DNA of 64,000 nucleotides from Haematococcus lacustris (lineage: Eukaryota; Chlorophyta; Chlorophyceae; Chlamydomonadales; Haematococcaceae): the NCBI GenBank assembly GCA_030144725.1, contig JASKMD010000016.1, positions 1,367,349 to 1,431,348 on the forward strand, given 5' to 3'. The notes below the pieces were generated by a model, which worked only from the letters and a program-made list of their open reading frames with translations, was not told the origin of the DNA and made no database searches. Below are positions 27,601-39,224 of this stretch, in pieces; positions within the stretch are counted from its first letter, which is position 1, and each line of letters starts with the position of its first letter. A program made the position numbers and the translations under genes.

Positions 27601-30600
27601 GTGGGTGGTGTGGGTGCCAGCGCTGACGCTGTGAGCTGCGCAGCTGGTGGTCGGGCAGCTGGGGTGGGGAGTTTGTCTTTGAAAAGGCCAGGTGACAGCG
27701 GCAATGACGGCCTAGGCTCAGCTACCCAGCTTCCTGTCAGCTTCCGTAGCAGTGCAGATTCCCCAATGGCACATGCCAAGCAGCTTCACCAAGCAGGAGT
27801 CTTTGCAACCGTGGCCAGTCAGCAGAGCGCCCTCCACTGCCACCAAACCCAGCAGGCAGGAGCAGGGCAGCCCCTGCCACCCCTCCTCACCCCTGCTACA
27901 CCCACACACCCTGGACACCAGCAGGGGCCAGAGGCTGCAGTCCAAGGGTCAGGGTCAGTGCACGGCAGCAGGCAGGACGAGATGGCAGTGGGTGGAGGGC
28001 CCGTGCTTCAGGTGATGGATGTGACGATGATGAGCTTCATGTCTATTGAGCATAAGCAACCCAGCAACAACCAACCAGCCTGTGTGCGCCTCACTGACAG
28101 CCTCTCATCCTTATACAGTCTCCCCTCTGCAGCACCTAGCTCTCAACCTAGAGCCTTCATTGCAGTGGAACACTAAGTGTGGACCTCTACAAAACGGTGT
28201 TTTTGTCTGTGTGGAGTTCCCATGCACATGGCATGCACATGGCATACAAATGGCATACACATCGGCATGGTTGCCTGCCACCTACACTATTGCCTGACCC
28301 AGAGAGCCATGACGTAGAGTTGGCATGACATTTTGCTTGGCGGTGCTCTTCCGCTTCACCCTCCAGGAAAGCCCAACTTGGAGCCCGCTGGGGCTGCCAC
28401 AGGCGGAAGGGACCGATGATGGTACTGCAAATCACATGCCAGCTGCTGCCGAGGTGACCCAGGCTCCACTGACCCCTGCAATGCTTGAAGAGGTGCGCAA
28501 GTCAGACAGTTGCAGCTAACCCTAACCTTACCCTAACCCAACCCAACCTTAACCCAACCCAACCCAACCCAGCCCAGCCCAGCCCAACCCAACCCAACCC
28601 AACCCAACCCAACCCAACCCAACCCAACCCAACCCAACCCAACCCAACCCAACCCAACCCAACCCAACCCAACCCAACCCAGCTAACCTAACCCTGACCC
28701 TAAGTCAGAGGTGTGTACGTAGAAGGTGCAGCCTGGCAGCCCTACCAGACTGAAGGTTTCTAGCTGAGGTGTAAGTCACCGACCCCTGTGGTCTGGCCGG
28801 CCCCTGCCCAGCCTCCCATGTCCCTGGTGGCCAGTGTGGGAGAAGGCTGTCCTGCTAGGAGAGTCAGGCAGACTTGGCCTGCATCTGGCCATGTTGGGTC
28901 TTGCTGTCAAGGAGCGCTGCAGGTTGCGACCCCAGCCGTGTGCGACCCCAGCCCCCCTATCCAGACGAGAGGGCCTGGCCAGCACCAACGACCAGATTGT
29001 TACATCGCTCACTAAGCATGGCAGCGTGGAAGGCTAAGCCCTAGGCATACCCTCGCTGCACAGCAAGCAAGTCATTTCCTCCACAGCAGCCCATTCCCTG
29101 CACGACATACTGCACTCTATACATTGCCCACCACCACCACCACCACCATCACCAGGGCTGACCGCAGTGCCTAACCTGTCATCAGCGGAGTCAGACCTCA
29201 GCGGAGTCATCAGCGGAGACAGCTTACAGTGCGGCGTAGCGGAGGTCCCCTTTCCAGACCAGCCTCTCCTCCCACCTTCCCTTCCCAGCCCCTCCTCCCT
29301 CTGCCTCCGCCTCGTCCCTGCTCCCCCTGCGGTCATGTGTGATCCACTGCAGCCGGCCCTCGTAACCTGGCGGTTGCTCCCGCGTCTCCTGGCCACTGAT
29401 GCCAATGGCCAGGGGCAGGGGCAGGACCATCACAAGTGCCTCGGACTGCCACCAGGACAAGTCCTCAGGCACTGAGTCGTTGCACTGCCCCAGCGCTCAG
29501 ACCGCACCCTGGCACCATGCATCACGTGAAGCAAGTGGGGGCCTGGCCCAGTGCCAGCCAGTCTCCTGACCACTGATGCCAATGGCTGCTGCTGCTCTCT
29601 GCTGCACCAGGCTGCTCTCCAGGCGACTTCCGATCCGCTGGGAACAGGGGCTGCTGGCCGTTGTGCCCACCTCCCTGCAGGTGGAGCTGCTGCTGGCCAT
29701 GGCCTGCCGTGACTTCCAGTACAATACCTGGGCGCTGTCACGGGCCAGCCAGGGCCACCCCTTGTCCACCCTGGCCTACTTCATGCTCCACCAGGCAGGC
29801 CTCATACAGGTCGGTGCAGGGCTGGGCCAGGACAGGGCAGGGCAGCGCAGGGCTGGGGCAGGGCAGGGCAGCGCAAGGCTGGGCCAGGGCTGGGCAGGGC
29901 AAGGTTGGGCCAGGGCAGGCCTCATCCTGGTCGGTGCGAGGCTGCGCCTGGATACTGCACACTGGGCCACACTGATCTGGACACATTAACCCGGGTGACG
30001 CTGATTTGGGTTCCATGAGCTGAGCTAGGGCTGGGTCGTGGCACAGTAGTCTGGGCTATGCTGGATGCCAAGAGCTAAGGCAGGGCTGGGTCTGGACAGA
30101 CTAACCCGGGCGATGCTGGCCTGGATGTCCATGAGCTAGACCAGGGCTGCCGCTGCGCTTCGAACTGCGCTTTGACTGCTGCTGCTCCCCTCTCTTCCCT
30201 CCCAACCCCTTGCCACTGGCCCCCATTTCCCTGCTGGTGCTCCCCTCACTTCCCTCCCATCCCTCTTTCCCCAGCCCCCATCAGCCTGCTGACGCTCCCC
30301 TCTACGCTGCCCCATGCTGCACCACCCCGACTCACCCCGGTTGTTCTCACAGAGCCTCGAGTTGGACCCAGTTCGCCTGGCACGCTTCCTGCGCCGCATC
30401 GAGGCCGGCTACCAGCCCAGCACACCCTACCACAATGCCATCCACGCTGCAGATGTGCTGCAGGTCAGGGTGGTGCGCAGCTGCTCGCTAAACAGGGTGT
30501 ACCACCACCACCACCACTACCACCACCACCACCACCACCACCACCACCACCACTGATGTGATGTGACATCAGTGGCAGGGGGCTTGTCCGCTCCTCCAGT

Positions 30601-32781
30601 TTTGCTCCTTGTTGTTTGGAGGGTATGCCAGGCGGAATTGCATGGGCATGGTGTGCTGTTCATTACTTCCACTTGCCAACCCTAACCCCTACGACCCCTT
30701 AACCTGCTGGGTAATGTGGGCTGGGTGCCTCTCCACTTTTCTAGCTTCGCTGTTGGTTGGAGGGCACACAATTGCATTATTTGCCCATATCACCCAGGTT
30801 TAAAGGCCTAAGTGACGTGACCCATGTTTAAAACTTTCTTATTCTCTAGCTGGACCTTACCTTACCCTTACAAGTTGAAAGGGTATGCCAGGCGGCTTCG
30901 CATGGACATGGCGTGCTGTACCCAACCATTACAAACTAACCCTAACCCCCCACACCCCTGCAGCCCAGCTTGTATGCCAGTTCAGCCTTTGGCTGTGCCA
31001 ATTCCGTGCTAGGTCAGATTTGTGCCTGGGAGCTACCTTTGTTTGTTCACGTGTGGGCATTGGATAGGGATTTGACAGCGCAGCATAGGCATGGTATGCC
31101 AGTTTGAGCCTTTGGCTGTCCCCGTCAGTAGGATATGGAGCAGCGGTCATCCAGGCAGGCCTCCTCTCAGCCAGCTATTGGTGGGTGGCAATGGTAGGTA
31201 CAGGCAGTATAGGGGTGCTAGGGGTGGTGTTGGTGGTGGTGTTACTATCATGGGCCATGCTGCTGTGCTGTGCTCATGCTGCTTCCTGTTCACTGATCCT
31301 GCTGCGGCTGCTGCCGCCGCTGCCGCTGCTGCTGCTGCTGCTGTTGGCTTGCAGACCCTGTACATTACACTCACCCACGGCGGCCTGACAAGCTGGCTCA
31401 ACTCTCTCTCCCTGCTGGCCTGCCTGCTAGCAGCAGTGATGCATGACTTTGAACACGGCGGCCTCACCAACGACTGGCTGATTGCCACCTCGGACGTACT
31501 GGCTATCAGGTGCTATGCTGGCTGGCATCGCATGCCCATGGCCCATGTTTTCATATCAACAGGCTCTTACAACACAATGCTGGCTGGCATGCAGCCTGTG
31601 GCCTACGAGTAGCCTGTTGCCCATATTTAACCTCATCATGGTTTCAAAACCCATCAATTGCCGGCTGCCTGGGTTCTAACCTCTGTGTCTGCTGGCTGCC
31701 CTCAATGGCTGCTGGCGTGCCGCTTGGGTGCCAGGGTCTCAACTGCCAGAGACTGGCTGCTAGTGTCATCTTCATAAACATTGTCATTGCATGGCACTTG
31801 CTACATGGCTGCCCTGTGATGCCCATCGCACTGTCCAGTCACTATCATTACCATCAACATTACATGGCACTTGCCTGTTGGCGTTGCTGCAGCACACACA
31901 TCCAGTAACCCTAGTCATGTGCTAGAGTGCTAGAGCGCCCCATCTGCTGCTAAGGGCCAGGGTTCAAGACCATGTGACTATAAGCAAACTCAGTTGGCTA
32001 ATTTCCCTGATTAACAGGTACAACGACCGCGCTCCCTTAGAAAACCACCACCTCGCGGCTGCCTTCACGCTGCTGCGCTGCGAAGACCTCAACTTCCTGT
32101 CGCACCTAACAAAGCCCGACTACATGCAGCTGCGCAAGGTCAGTGACAACAACCTTGAGAACTTGCCCTGATGCTCCTCTGCACACCACACCTGCTCCTT
32201 CTAGCTCCTTGCTATGTCATTGGGACATGCGGAGGCTGGTCGGGGTTACCTGCCTGCCTGCCAAGGGCAACTGGTTTGGCACATGCCCATGCCACACATG
32301 ACATGAATTGGTGGGTGGAGCCTGACACACGTGGCACTAGGTCTCTTCATTTGACCCAGTTTCCTTTCTGATATGCTGTGTGATTGAAAACACCATTTGA
32401 CCTTTCACCATGTTTGACATGACTTCCCAGATACAACTTTTGTCGACGACCACAAGCATCATTGGCAATGACCAGGGGCACATTCCCTGAGAGGCATCTG
32501 GTCTTAGGGGTTCCTTTGTACCTTGTGCCACAACTTGTCTGACTAAGTTTGTGTACTGCTGGCAAGGGTGATGACGCTTTCCTTTAAAACTTAACATGTG
32601 GTAAAAATCATCCAACATGTGGTAAAAATCATCCAACATGTGGTAAAAATCATACTAATACCACAATTGGGCCTTTGTCACATGTATAGTTAACCAGCCC
32701 CAAGGCTCCAGGGATCCTGGACGACATGTGTAGGAGTGACTGCATGACCACATGTGTGACCATATGAAAGGTGACACGTCC

Positions 32782-32814
<33 letters not shown>

Positions 32815-35800
32815 AAGTACTTGAATCAAGCTTCTAATGTTTCAGGCATGTTTTGACCATGTCCTGAACGGCCAGTCTGTGTGGAGTCTGTGTCTGGGTG
32901 GAGTGACTGTATTGTCTGTGTGGATTGACTGTATGGAGTGTCACATGGCATGGGCACCTTTCAACACCTTAAGGTGTTCATGCCTCACTTTTGCAGATGA
33001 TCATAGATCTGGTGCTGGCCACAGACATGAAGTCCCACTTCAACCTGGTGAGCCCCAACAGCATACCACGCATGGCCATACCACTATTGTCATTCTGCCC
33101 ACAGCCGTCCTGCGTCTTCAGCAAGGCCAGAGGTGTTGCAGAGTGTGGTGCTAGTGGTGTGGAGGTACCAGTGTGCCTCACACTCACACTAACACTCACC
33201 CCCACACTCATATTCATATTCACACTAACACTCACACTCATAGACGCATTAACACTCACCCTCACCCCCGCACTCACCCTCACCCTCACCCTCACCCTCA
33301 CCCTTACCCTGGTGGTGGTCAGAGCCAGCGGTGTGCCCCCATGCAGGTGGGTCAGTTCAACACAATGCGACGCCAGCAAAGCGCCGCCACTCGAGCCGCC
33401 TCTGTCTCCAATGGCCACCCCAGCAGCCAGGGACCCTGCAGCCCAGCCCTGGCCTCCCAAGCCTCCATGCCCAGCCCTGCTGCCTCCATACGCTCTCAGC
33501 CCACCAACGTCATCACAGGGCAGGCCTGGGGCTCCGCCCCACAACAGGGTGGTGGTGCAGCCGCAGGCAGCCCCGCCAAGCCTGGCTTCTCTGGGCTGGG
33601 ACATGGCCCACGTGGCCCACGCGGCAAGGGAGAGGCTCATCAGGTGATCCAGGGGCGCAAGAGAGGGGCTGGCTGGGCAAGAGGTAGCAAGGGCTAGCGG
33701 TATGAGGTAAGGGATAAGGCAAGGTACGGTAAGGTAGGATAGGGTAGGAAAAGGTAGGGTAAGGTAAGGTAAGGTAAGGGTGAGGTAAGGGTGAGGTAGG
33801 GGGCCAGGGATAGGGCAAAGGTGAGGAGAGGCACAGTGGCAGCAGCAGTATCAGTGACCCACCATCTTTGTGTTGACAAGCCGGCTCGGCCACCGTGACA
33901 TATAGCCGAAGTATTGACTACGATCAGGGCAGCAGGGCAACCAGGGCGCCGCATCATGGTGACTACAGTGTTTTCTCATGATGACCAGGATGTTGGGCTG
34001 TGGCACCCGCAGGGGTTAGTGTAAGGTCAGGGTTAGGGTTAGTGGTTAACCCTTACCCTGGCCTATGGCACCCGCAGGGGAGTCCTGGCAGGAGAGGCCC
34101 TACACTCTCCTGGGGCCAGGTACCCTGCCCGCCCTGCCTGTCCCCCGCTCCTGGCAACACAGCGCCAGGGGGTGGCCTCCTGAACAGCAGTCGGAACACA
34201 GACCTCACGTGTGGCAGCGAGCTGTCCAGCCGCTGCAGCCCCCGCAGCGGCCAGTCCGCCCTGCTCACCATGGAGCCTATTGCCAGCGCTGGCCTGGCCC
34301 CACAGCAGGCAGGGCCAGGGGCGTCAGGGAGCAGCAGCGGCTGGCCACAGGCCTCCCCCCTCAGCAGCTGCAGCACCATGCCCCTGGTCTCCATGCCCAC
34401 CAACCTCTCTAGCATGTCCCGCCTAGGAGCGGGCAGCAGCCTGCAGCCAGCAGCCCTGGACGGGGATGAGGCTGGTGGTGATGGTGGTGGTGGCGGAGGT
34501 GGGCGGGAGGCTGGGTCAAGCAGCACTCGGGCTTTAAGGCGCCTGGAGGGCAGCTTCTCCATGCGCTCCACCAAGCGGTCCACTGCCGTCGGTGCAGCTG
34601 CCAAGGCAGCTGTGGGGGAAGGAGCAGGAGGAGCAGGAGCAGCAGCAGTGGGGGGTGGGTCTGATGGTGGAGAGGTCAAGCCCATTGGGAAGGGGCCGGC
34701 AGGTAGTGGGCACAGCTCAGTCCCTCACACGACCTCGGTGATGATGTCCATCATGGCGCTGGAGCAGCCCAATGACCCAGGGGTCACGGCGGCGCTGAGG
34801 CAGGTCAGGGCGTTTGAACCGACGGATGATGCGGAGAAGCTGCTGTGCCTTCAGGTGAGTGGCATAAGACCTGACCTGACCTGACCTGACCTGACCTGAC
34901 CTGACCTGACCTGACCTGACCTGACCTGACCTGACCTGACCCGACCCGACCCGACCCGACCCGACCGGTTTTGACGTTTGCTTGACCTGCTATGTGCAGC
35001 TGGCCCTCAAGGCCTCTGACCTAGGCCATGTGTGTGAGGGCCATGAGGTGCACCTCCAGTGGGTGTCCTGCCTGGAGGAGGAGTTCTTCAAACAGGTCAG
35101 TGCACCGCGCCAACAGCGCATGACTGGAGATCTAGATCTAGATCTAGAGGAGGATCTTGGTCCAGAAGGGGATCTAGACCCAGATCTAGGTGATGGCTAT
35201 GGCGACACCTGCCTCCTAGGGGCCCTTCTCCTAGGGGCTCCGTCCAGGCAACGTGTTGTGGGTGATCTGGCTCTAGCCACACTCCCTGGTGGGTTTGCTC
35301 CTTGGGCCAATCGCCATCATCATGACCGCCATCATCGCCATCATCATCATCATCAGCAGCAGCAACAGCAGCATAGTCGTTGTTGTCATTGCAGCAGCAT
35401 CTCTGTCACATACAAAGTCATCAATACTGCCAGTGGTGGTGGCAATGGCGGCGGTGGTGGTGGCGGTGATGATGGCAGGGAGACAGAGAGAAGGCGGCGG
35501 GCTTGCCTGTCTCTCCGCTGTTTGACAGAGACCGACCCGGCATCACACGCTCCCAGGTGACTGCACACCCCTCCCCCACCACCCACACCTTACCACCCCG
35601 ACACCCCACACCCCACACACCACCACACACACCAAACCACTAGGGAGCGGTTTCTCTCATGAGATCTCATTAGTTTCTCATGAGATCTCATTAGTTTCCG
35701 CGTCTCATTAGGTCGTCTCATTAGGTCGTAGTAAGCCGGGCGGGACTAATCTAATGAGATTAGGTATCTCATTAGTCGAGCGGTGACCGCTCCCTACAAA

Positions 35801-37338
35801 CCACCCACTCACCCACGTAGGTACACACATACAGAGTAGCAGCCTTGGGACTGCCCTGTGGTGATGGTGCTGACGCTGACAGCGACCCGTCCCGATCCGA
35901 CCTCAGCTGGGAATGCCTGTGGGTATGGCACGGCGACACACACAGCCTTTTCCTTGCCCATGTTGAGCCCTGGAGCTGGGACTGGAGCTGGGACTGGACC
36001 TCTGCCATAGCTCACCATGCGTGTGGCTATTTCTACAACAGCAGCAACAGCAGCAACACACAGACTCAACACTCTATGACATAGACCCATCGGGAGGCCC
36101 CAGGGGCAGGGGGGTGTTCAGCGGGGTGCCCTCAGAGGCACGCCTCCACCAGACCTCTCACAATGTTGAGGAGCACCTGTTTATATTGTATTTGCCTGTC
36201 CTAATAAACTCCTAAATCTATCACTTCAAAATTCATAGTTTCTTTTCTACTCTTTGCACCCAACCCACCCCCCTTGCCCCCTCCTGACCTCTGCTGCTGC
36301 TCCCCTCCTCCTGACCTCTGCTGCTGCTCCCCTCCTCCTGACCTCTGCTGCTGCTCCCCTCCTCCTGACCTCTGCTGCTGCTCCCCTCCACTCATCGCCT
36401 CTTGGGCCATCAGGTGGGCTTCTTTGAGATCGTGGTGCTGCCGCTGTACCGAGCCTTTGCTGCGGCCTTCCCTGGCGCCTTTCCCCTGCTGCACGCTGCC
36501 AAGGACAACTACAGGTGCGGTGCGAGTGCCAGTGCCAGTGGCAGCGACTGCGCCAGTGCCGCGGTTTCGAAGGCAATCAAGGAGGGCAGGTCCTGCTGGG
36601 TTCCAAGCACCGTGAGTTAATGTAGAATGGAGGGAGGCTGGAGTGTGGCAGGGGATGGGTGCTGGATCCTTGTGCCTCTGGCCTTCCCTTCGCATGCGCA
36701 GGCAGCACCAGGCACCGGTCAGGGGTAGGGGTAGGGGTAGGCATGGTCCTCTGATGCACCGCCCTGTGCAACTAATTGTGATTCCTATCACATGGCTCGG
36801 CAAGCCGGGCCTCACTACTAGCACTAGTACCTCCCTCATCACCACTAGCTCCTCCCACAAAGACAAATCCAGACCCCTAACTAGGGGGGGTGTTTTGTCT
36901 GTGTACAGCTATGGCCCTCGGCAATAGCAGGCTGACCTCGCTGGTCTCGCTGACCCCTCGCTGACCACCAGCTGAGCCCCTAGCACCTATTAGGATGGAC
37001 CTCTGACGGTACACCTCTGGCTCTAGACCTCTCTCGACACCTCCCTCACCCTCATACCGGGCACCACTACCCTGTGCTGTGGCCTTGGGTCTCGCCTTGA
37101 GCCTCATCTCCCTGATCTCCCTGTATAAGTGAACGATGACTATGTGAAGGACTAGACGGCACCTCCCTTATCAGCAGGTAGCAGGTTGTAGACCAGTTGC
37201 AGCATCACGCCTCACTGCCAATGATGCATCTGCAGGTACTGGCGGCAACAGCAAGAGCTGCAGCAGCAGCAGCAGTTGCAGCAGCAGCAGGCGTCCGAGC
37301 AGGAGCAGGAGAAGCAGCAGCAACAAGAGCGGCACTGA
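18637..37338 (+). CDS. Class I 3',5'-cyclic-nucleotide phosphodiesterase, large, multi-exon
   Basis: Hydrolyses cAMP and/or cGMP. Phase-consistent exons: 18637-18813, 19468-19615, 20728-20894, 21261-21517, 22641-22729, 23987-24089, about 24583-25713, 26203-26500, 27139-28011, 28367-28492, one or more near 29170, 29611-29809, 30353-30463, 31355-31509, 32018-32138, 32997-33047, 33347-33643, 34078-34854, 35000-35095, 35479-35556, 36414-36514 and 37236-37338 (TGA). Over 1,800 residues. The N-terminal two thirds are Ser/Pro/Gln-rich, with an acidic patch and a helical block (LLLDMLTQLLEGHRPEMEDV). The catalytic domain shows YHNAIHAADV, HDFEHGGLTND, APLENHHLA, ATDMKSHF, ALKASDLGH and SQVGFF, so all four metal ligands (H, H, D, D) and the nucleotide-binding Gln are present. 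A 358-residue low-complexity insertion sits between ATDMKSHF and ALKASDLGH. The tail is poly-Gln. The start codon and the exon near 29170 are unresolved. Confidence 0.88.
19820..20440. repeat. Dispersed repeats around GTGGTATGGCTTG
   Basis: Near 19845-19880, 20300-20345 and 20405-20440 a diverged unit recurs: CCTGCGTGGTATGGCTTG, then GTGGCATC and an AG. The first two copies extend upstream into a GGGTGGCTC...GGTGGCCCTG block. It lies in the PDE intron 19616-20727 and its function is unknown. Confidence 0.7.
20985..21200 (+). repeat. About 42-bp minisatellite, CCTGTGCCTGCTCC-rich
   Basis: Four to five copies of a unit ending CCTGCACCTGTTCCCTGTG lie in the PDE intron 20895-21260. It gives Cys/Leu- and Pro/Val/Ala-rich artefact frames. 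Confidence 0.9.
21733..21781 (+). repeat. (CCCTG)n microsatellite
   Basis: About nine CCCTG units in the PDE intron 21518-22640. Confidence 0.93.
24192..24345. repeat. 59-bp minisatellite, about 2.6 copies
   Basis: The anchor GAGGCAGTCGGGCTTGACAA recurs at 24192, 24251 and about 24310, followed by ACCTGAACA sub-repeats. It is intronic in the PDE gene. Confidence 0.92.
28138..28345 (-). mobile_element. Solo Fanzor-element 3' end (non-coding) in a PDE intron
   Basis: In reverse orientation this matches 17990-18222, the 3' non-coding end of Fanzor-like copy 1, over almost its whole length. Shared landmarks are GAGCCTTCATTGCAG, GTGTTTTTGTCTGTGTGGAG, CATTGCCTGACCC-type and GAGTTGGCATGACA blocks. 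The block CTACACTATTGCCTGACCC is also exact downstream of copy 2. There is no nuclease ORF. It sits just after the PDE exon ending at 28011, so the longer open frame to 28176 is probably read-through. Confidence 0.7.
28533..28680 (+). repeat. (CCCAA)n array with CCCTAA edges
   Basis: About 28 units of CCCAA, flanked by short CCCTAA and CCCTGA stretches, in the PDE intron 28493 onward. The edges resemble interstitial telomere-type repeat, but the core unit is not the known algal telomere unit. Confidence 0.93.
28735..29610 (+). other. PDE region with an unresolved exon
   Basis: The flanking exons (ending 28492 in phase 0, starting 29611 in phase 2) do not join directly, so at least one exon is missing. 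The best candidate begins after the AG near 29170 and encodes a Ser/Pro-rich stretch (NLSSAESDLSGVISGDS). Its ends were not fixed. Confidence 0.4.
32789..32811. repeat. (GT)n microsatellite
   Basis: About 11 GT dinucleotides in the PDE intron 32139-32996. Confidence 0.93.
33717..33810. repeat. GGTAA-type repeat
   Basis: Degenerate AGGTAAGG/GTAGGAT units in the PDE intron 33644-34077. Many units spell a GTAAG donor-like motif. Confidence 0.85.
34871..34964 (+). repeat. (CCTGA)n / (CCCGA)n array
   Basis: About 19 five-base units fill most of the 145-bp PDE intron 34855-34999. The CTGAC core resembles the algal branch-point consensus. Confidence 0.95.
35641..35796. mobile_element. hAT-type MITE, 156 bp
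   Basis: The 11-bp perfect terminal inverted repeats are TAGGGAGCGGT (35641-35651) and ACCGCTCCCTA (35786-35796). They are flanked by an exact 8-bp target duplication, CAAACCAC, at 35633-35640 and 35797-35804. The 8-bp duplication and TAGGG-type ends fit the hAT superfamily. The interior has internal CTCATTAG repeats and no ORF. It lies in the PDE intron 35557-36413. Confidence 0.9.
36280..36392 (+). repeat. 24-bp tandem repeat, about 4.5 copies
   Basis: Unit CTCCTGACCTCTGCTGCTGC plus TCCC, immediately upstream of the PDE acceptor at 36413. It is pyrimidine-rich, and each unit carries a CTGAC-like branch motif. Confidence 0.93.
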
Positions 37339-38762
37339 GCACTGCCGGCACTGAGCACACTTACCACCACAACCACGAACACCAACCAAGAGTTGCAACC
37401 ACAGCAGTAAGGGGGTGAACGGGCACTGGGTCAGAACTGGCAGTCGCAGCTGTCGCCATGTTTTGCACGTGTCACACATGTGCAGCTGCAAGCCAGGCAA
37501 GTTGCCCAGCACTGACTGGCATGCAGCGGTGTGTACTTGCTTAGGCAAAGAAAACAAAATAGTTGGAACATGTTCTGCAAGGCTTGGGTTGGCTGCTAAA
37601 CAAGCAATGGTGTGTGATGTGTCGAGGCATCATCAGTCCAGTCAGACAAGCATGCTCCACTGCCTATATGCCCAGGTGGCCACAGCAGGTGGTCACACTA
37701 GGTTGTCACACCATGGGGTGGTCACACCGTGCAACGTGATGTGTCTGTATGACAAGTACTTAGCGCGCATAGGTCGGGGAAGGCTATACATTAGCAGGTA
37801 GGTGTTAGTTACTAATGGTCGTGATCCTCAGGCGCAGTGAAGTGCAGTGCTATGTGCTGGTTGACACACCGCCACGGCTGGCAAGACACTGCTGGCTGCT
37901 GTGTCACGTGCCCCTGTTCATGTATGTGTTTGGGTGGCTGTGGTTGTTGTCTGTCGCTGCAAAGCCATGGATTGCAACAACACCGGTGCGGTGCCCCGCC
38001 TGCAGCTCTTTTGGGCACACCCCGTTGAAGGCATGCTGATAGCCCGACAGCAACATGCCCCTGAGGGCCCACCGTAGGCAAAGAGGCGGAGACTGCCACG
38101 CTAGATTGAGTCTAAGCCCCAGCATTTAACTACAATGTGCAACCTGTACAACCTCCAAGCTTCACTCACCGCCCAGAATGAGTTGATAAATCTTTCATGT
38201 GTTCCCCCCTCTCAGGCGTTCCCAACTACATGAAAACCACCCCCCTGTGATAGGAAGCCCGTATCTTCGCAGCCACTCAGTCAAAAATATATGTAAACAG
38301 TGCTTTGAACAGAGGAGACTCATAGCTACGAGATGGCAGACGCAGCAAAAACTATCTCGCTCTCAGCGGTGCTCAGTGCCTGCCCAAACTTCGACATTTG
38401 AATTCATGCGGTTTCGCCCCATGCGAGGCGCGCCGCACCAGCACGCTTCGCCACACTGTTGTGACTGGCACCTGCAACGCGCAGCAGCAGTCGGAACATG
38501 TTTTGCTTTTGGCATGTGGACGCGACGACGGCAGTCATGACAACTGGATACCATTATTAGCTTTTGGAGCTGCTGCTGGCGCTAGTGCATTACCGGCTGC
38601 TCTACTATGCATAACAAGGTGCTAGGTGCAGTACGTGGTGTTGTCTCACCTTGCTTTGCTGCCCTCGGCTTGTTAGCTGCAGGTGCCTCACGCTTACGTG
38701 ACGTGCTTGCCGCTGCCAGCTGTTGCTGCTGCTGAGGGGGTGCACCAGCAGGCACAGCCAGC
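37339..38762. other. Region after the PDE stop, no assigned gene
   Basis: An open frame at 37815-38039 (+) has a hydrophobic segment and a CPAC motif, but no splice or family support. A TGTAA lies at 38292-38296. The sequence is less repetitive than the genic introns. Confidence 0.35.
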
Positions 38763-39194
38763 TCAGGGGTGGTGCCTGCAGGTGTCAGCTGCTGCTGAGG
38801 GGGCGCAGCTGCGGCAAGCTTCCCACGGATGTGGGTGCACACGCAGATAGATATGCACCTGACCCTGGAGGCGGCGTCGAGCAACCCGTAGGGAGTGATT
38901 GGTAGCTGCCGCTCTGGATGCCACCTGCTGCAAAGCCGTATGCTCACCATGCAGGCCTTGGTGTGTTGCCTGCAGGTCGTCTAAGTCGCCCTGCAACCCA
39001 TCCACGGTGCCCATGAGGGACTGCTCCACACCCCGCAGCCGCTGCACCTCAGCCTGCAGGTCACGGTTTGTCGCTTGTGCCGTACAAGCTGCAGCTTTGA
39101 TGTTGTTAGGGCAATGCAGATAGCCAGCCCTTATCGACTTGTTTAGTGCATAGAGATGAGCACTCTTGGCCTTGCTTAATTTCTTCTTCTTCAT
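38763..39194 (-). CDS. Coiled-coil hypothetical protein, 143 codons
   Basis: I do not recognise it. It starts with a Lys-rich ATG (MKKKKLSKAKSAH). A long heptad-like helix of about 70 residues follows (AEVQRLRGVEQSLMGTVDGL and onward), and then a Pro/Ala/Cys tail that looks like out-of-frame read-through. The helical part has real coding character: mixed residues with Leu spacing and no satellite. It could be the first exon of a longer minus-strand gene, or part of the transposon debris upstream at 41171-42012. Confidence 0.45.
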   Translation of the reverse strand: MKKKKLSKAKSAHLYALNKSIRAGYLHCPNNIKAAACTAQATNRDLQAEVQRLRGVEQSLMGTVDGLQGDLDDLQATHQGLHGEHTALQQVASRAAATNHSLRVARRRLQGQVHIYLRVHPHPWEACRSCAPSAAADTCRHHP

Positions 39195-39224
39195 CGTTTG
39201 GGATCGAGAGGTGGCAGAGCGGGG

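Noticed and set aside
28510..28700. Interstitial telomere
   Set aside because: Only the edges contain CCCTAA; the core unit CCCAA is not a known telomeric repeat and reads as an ordinary intron microsatellite.
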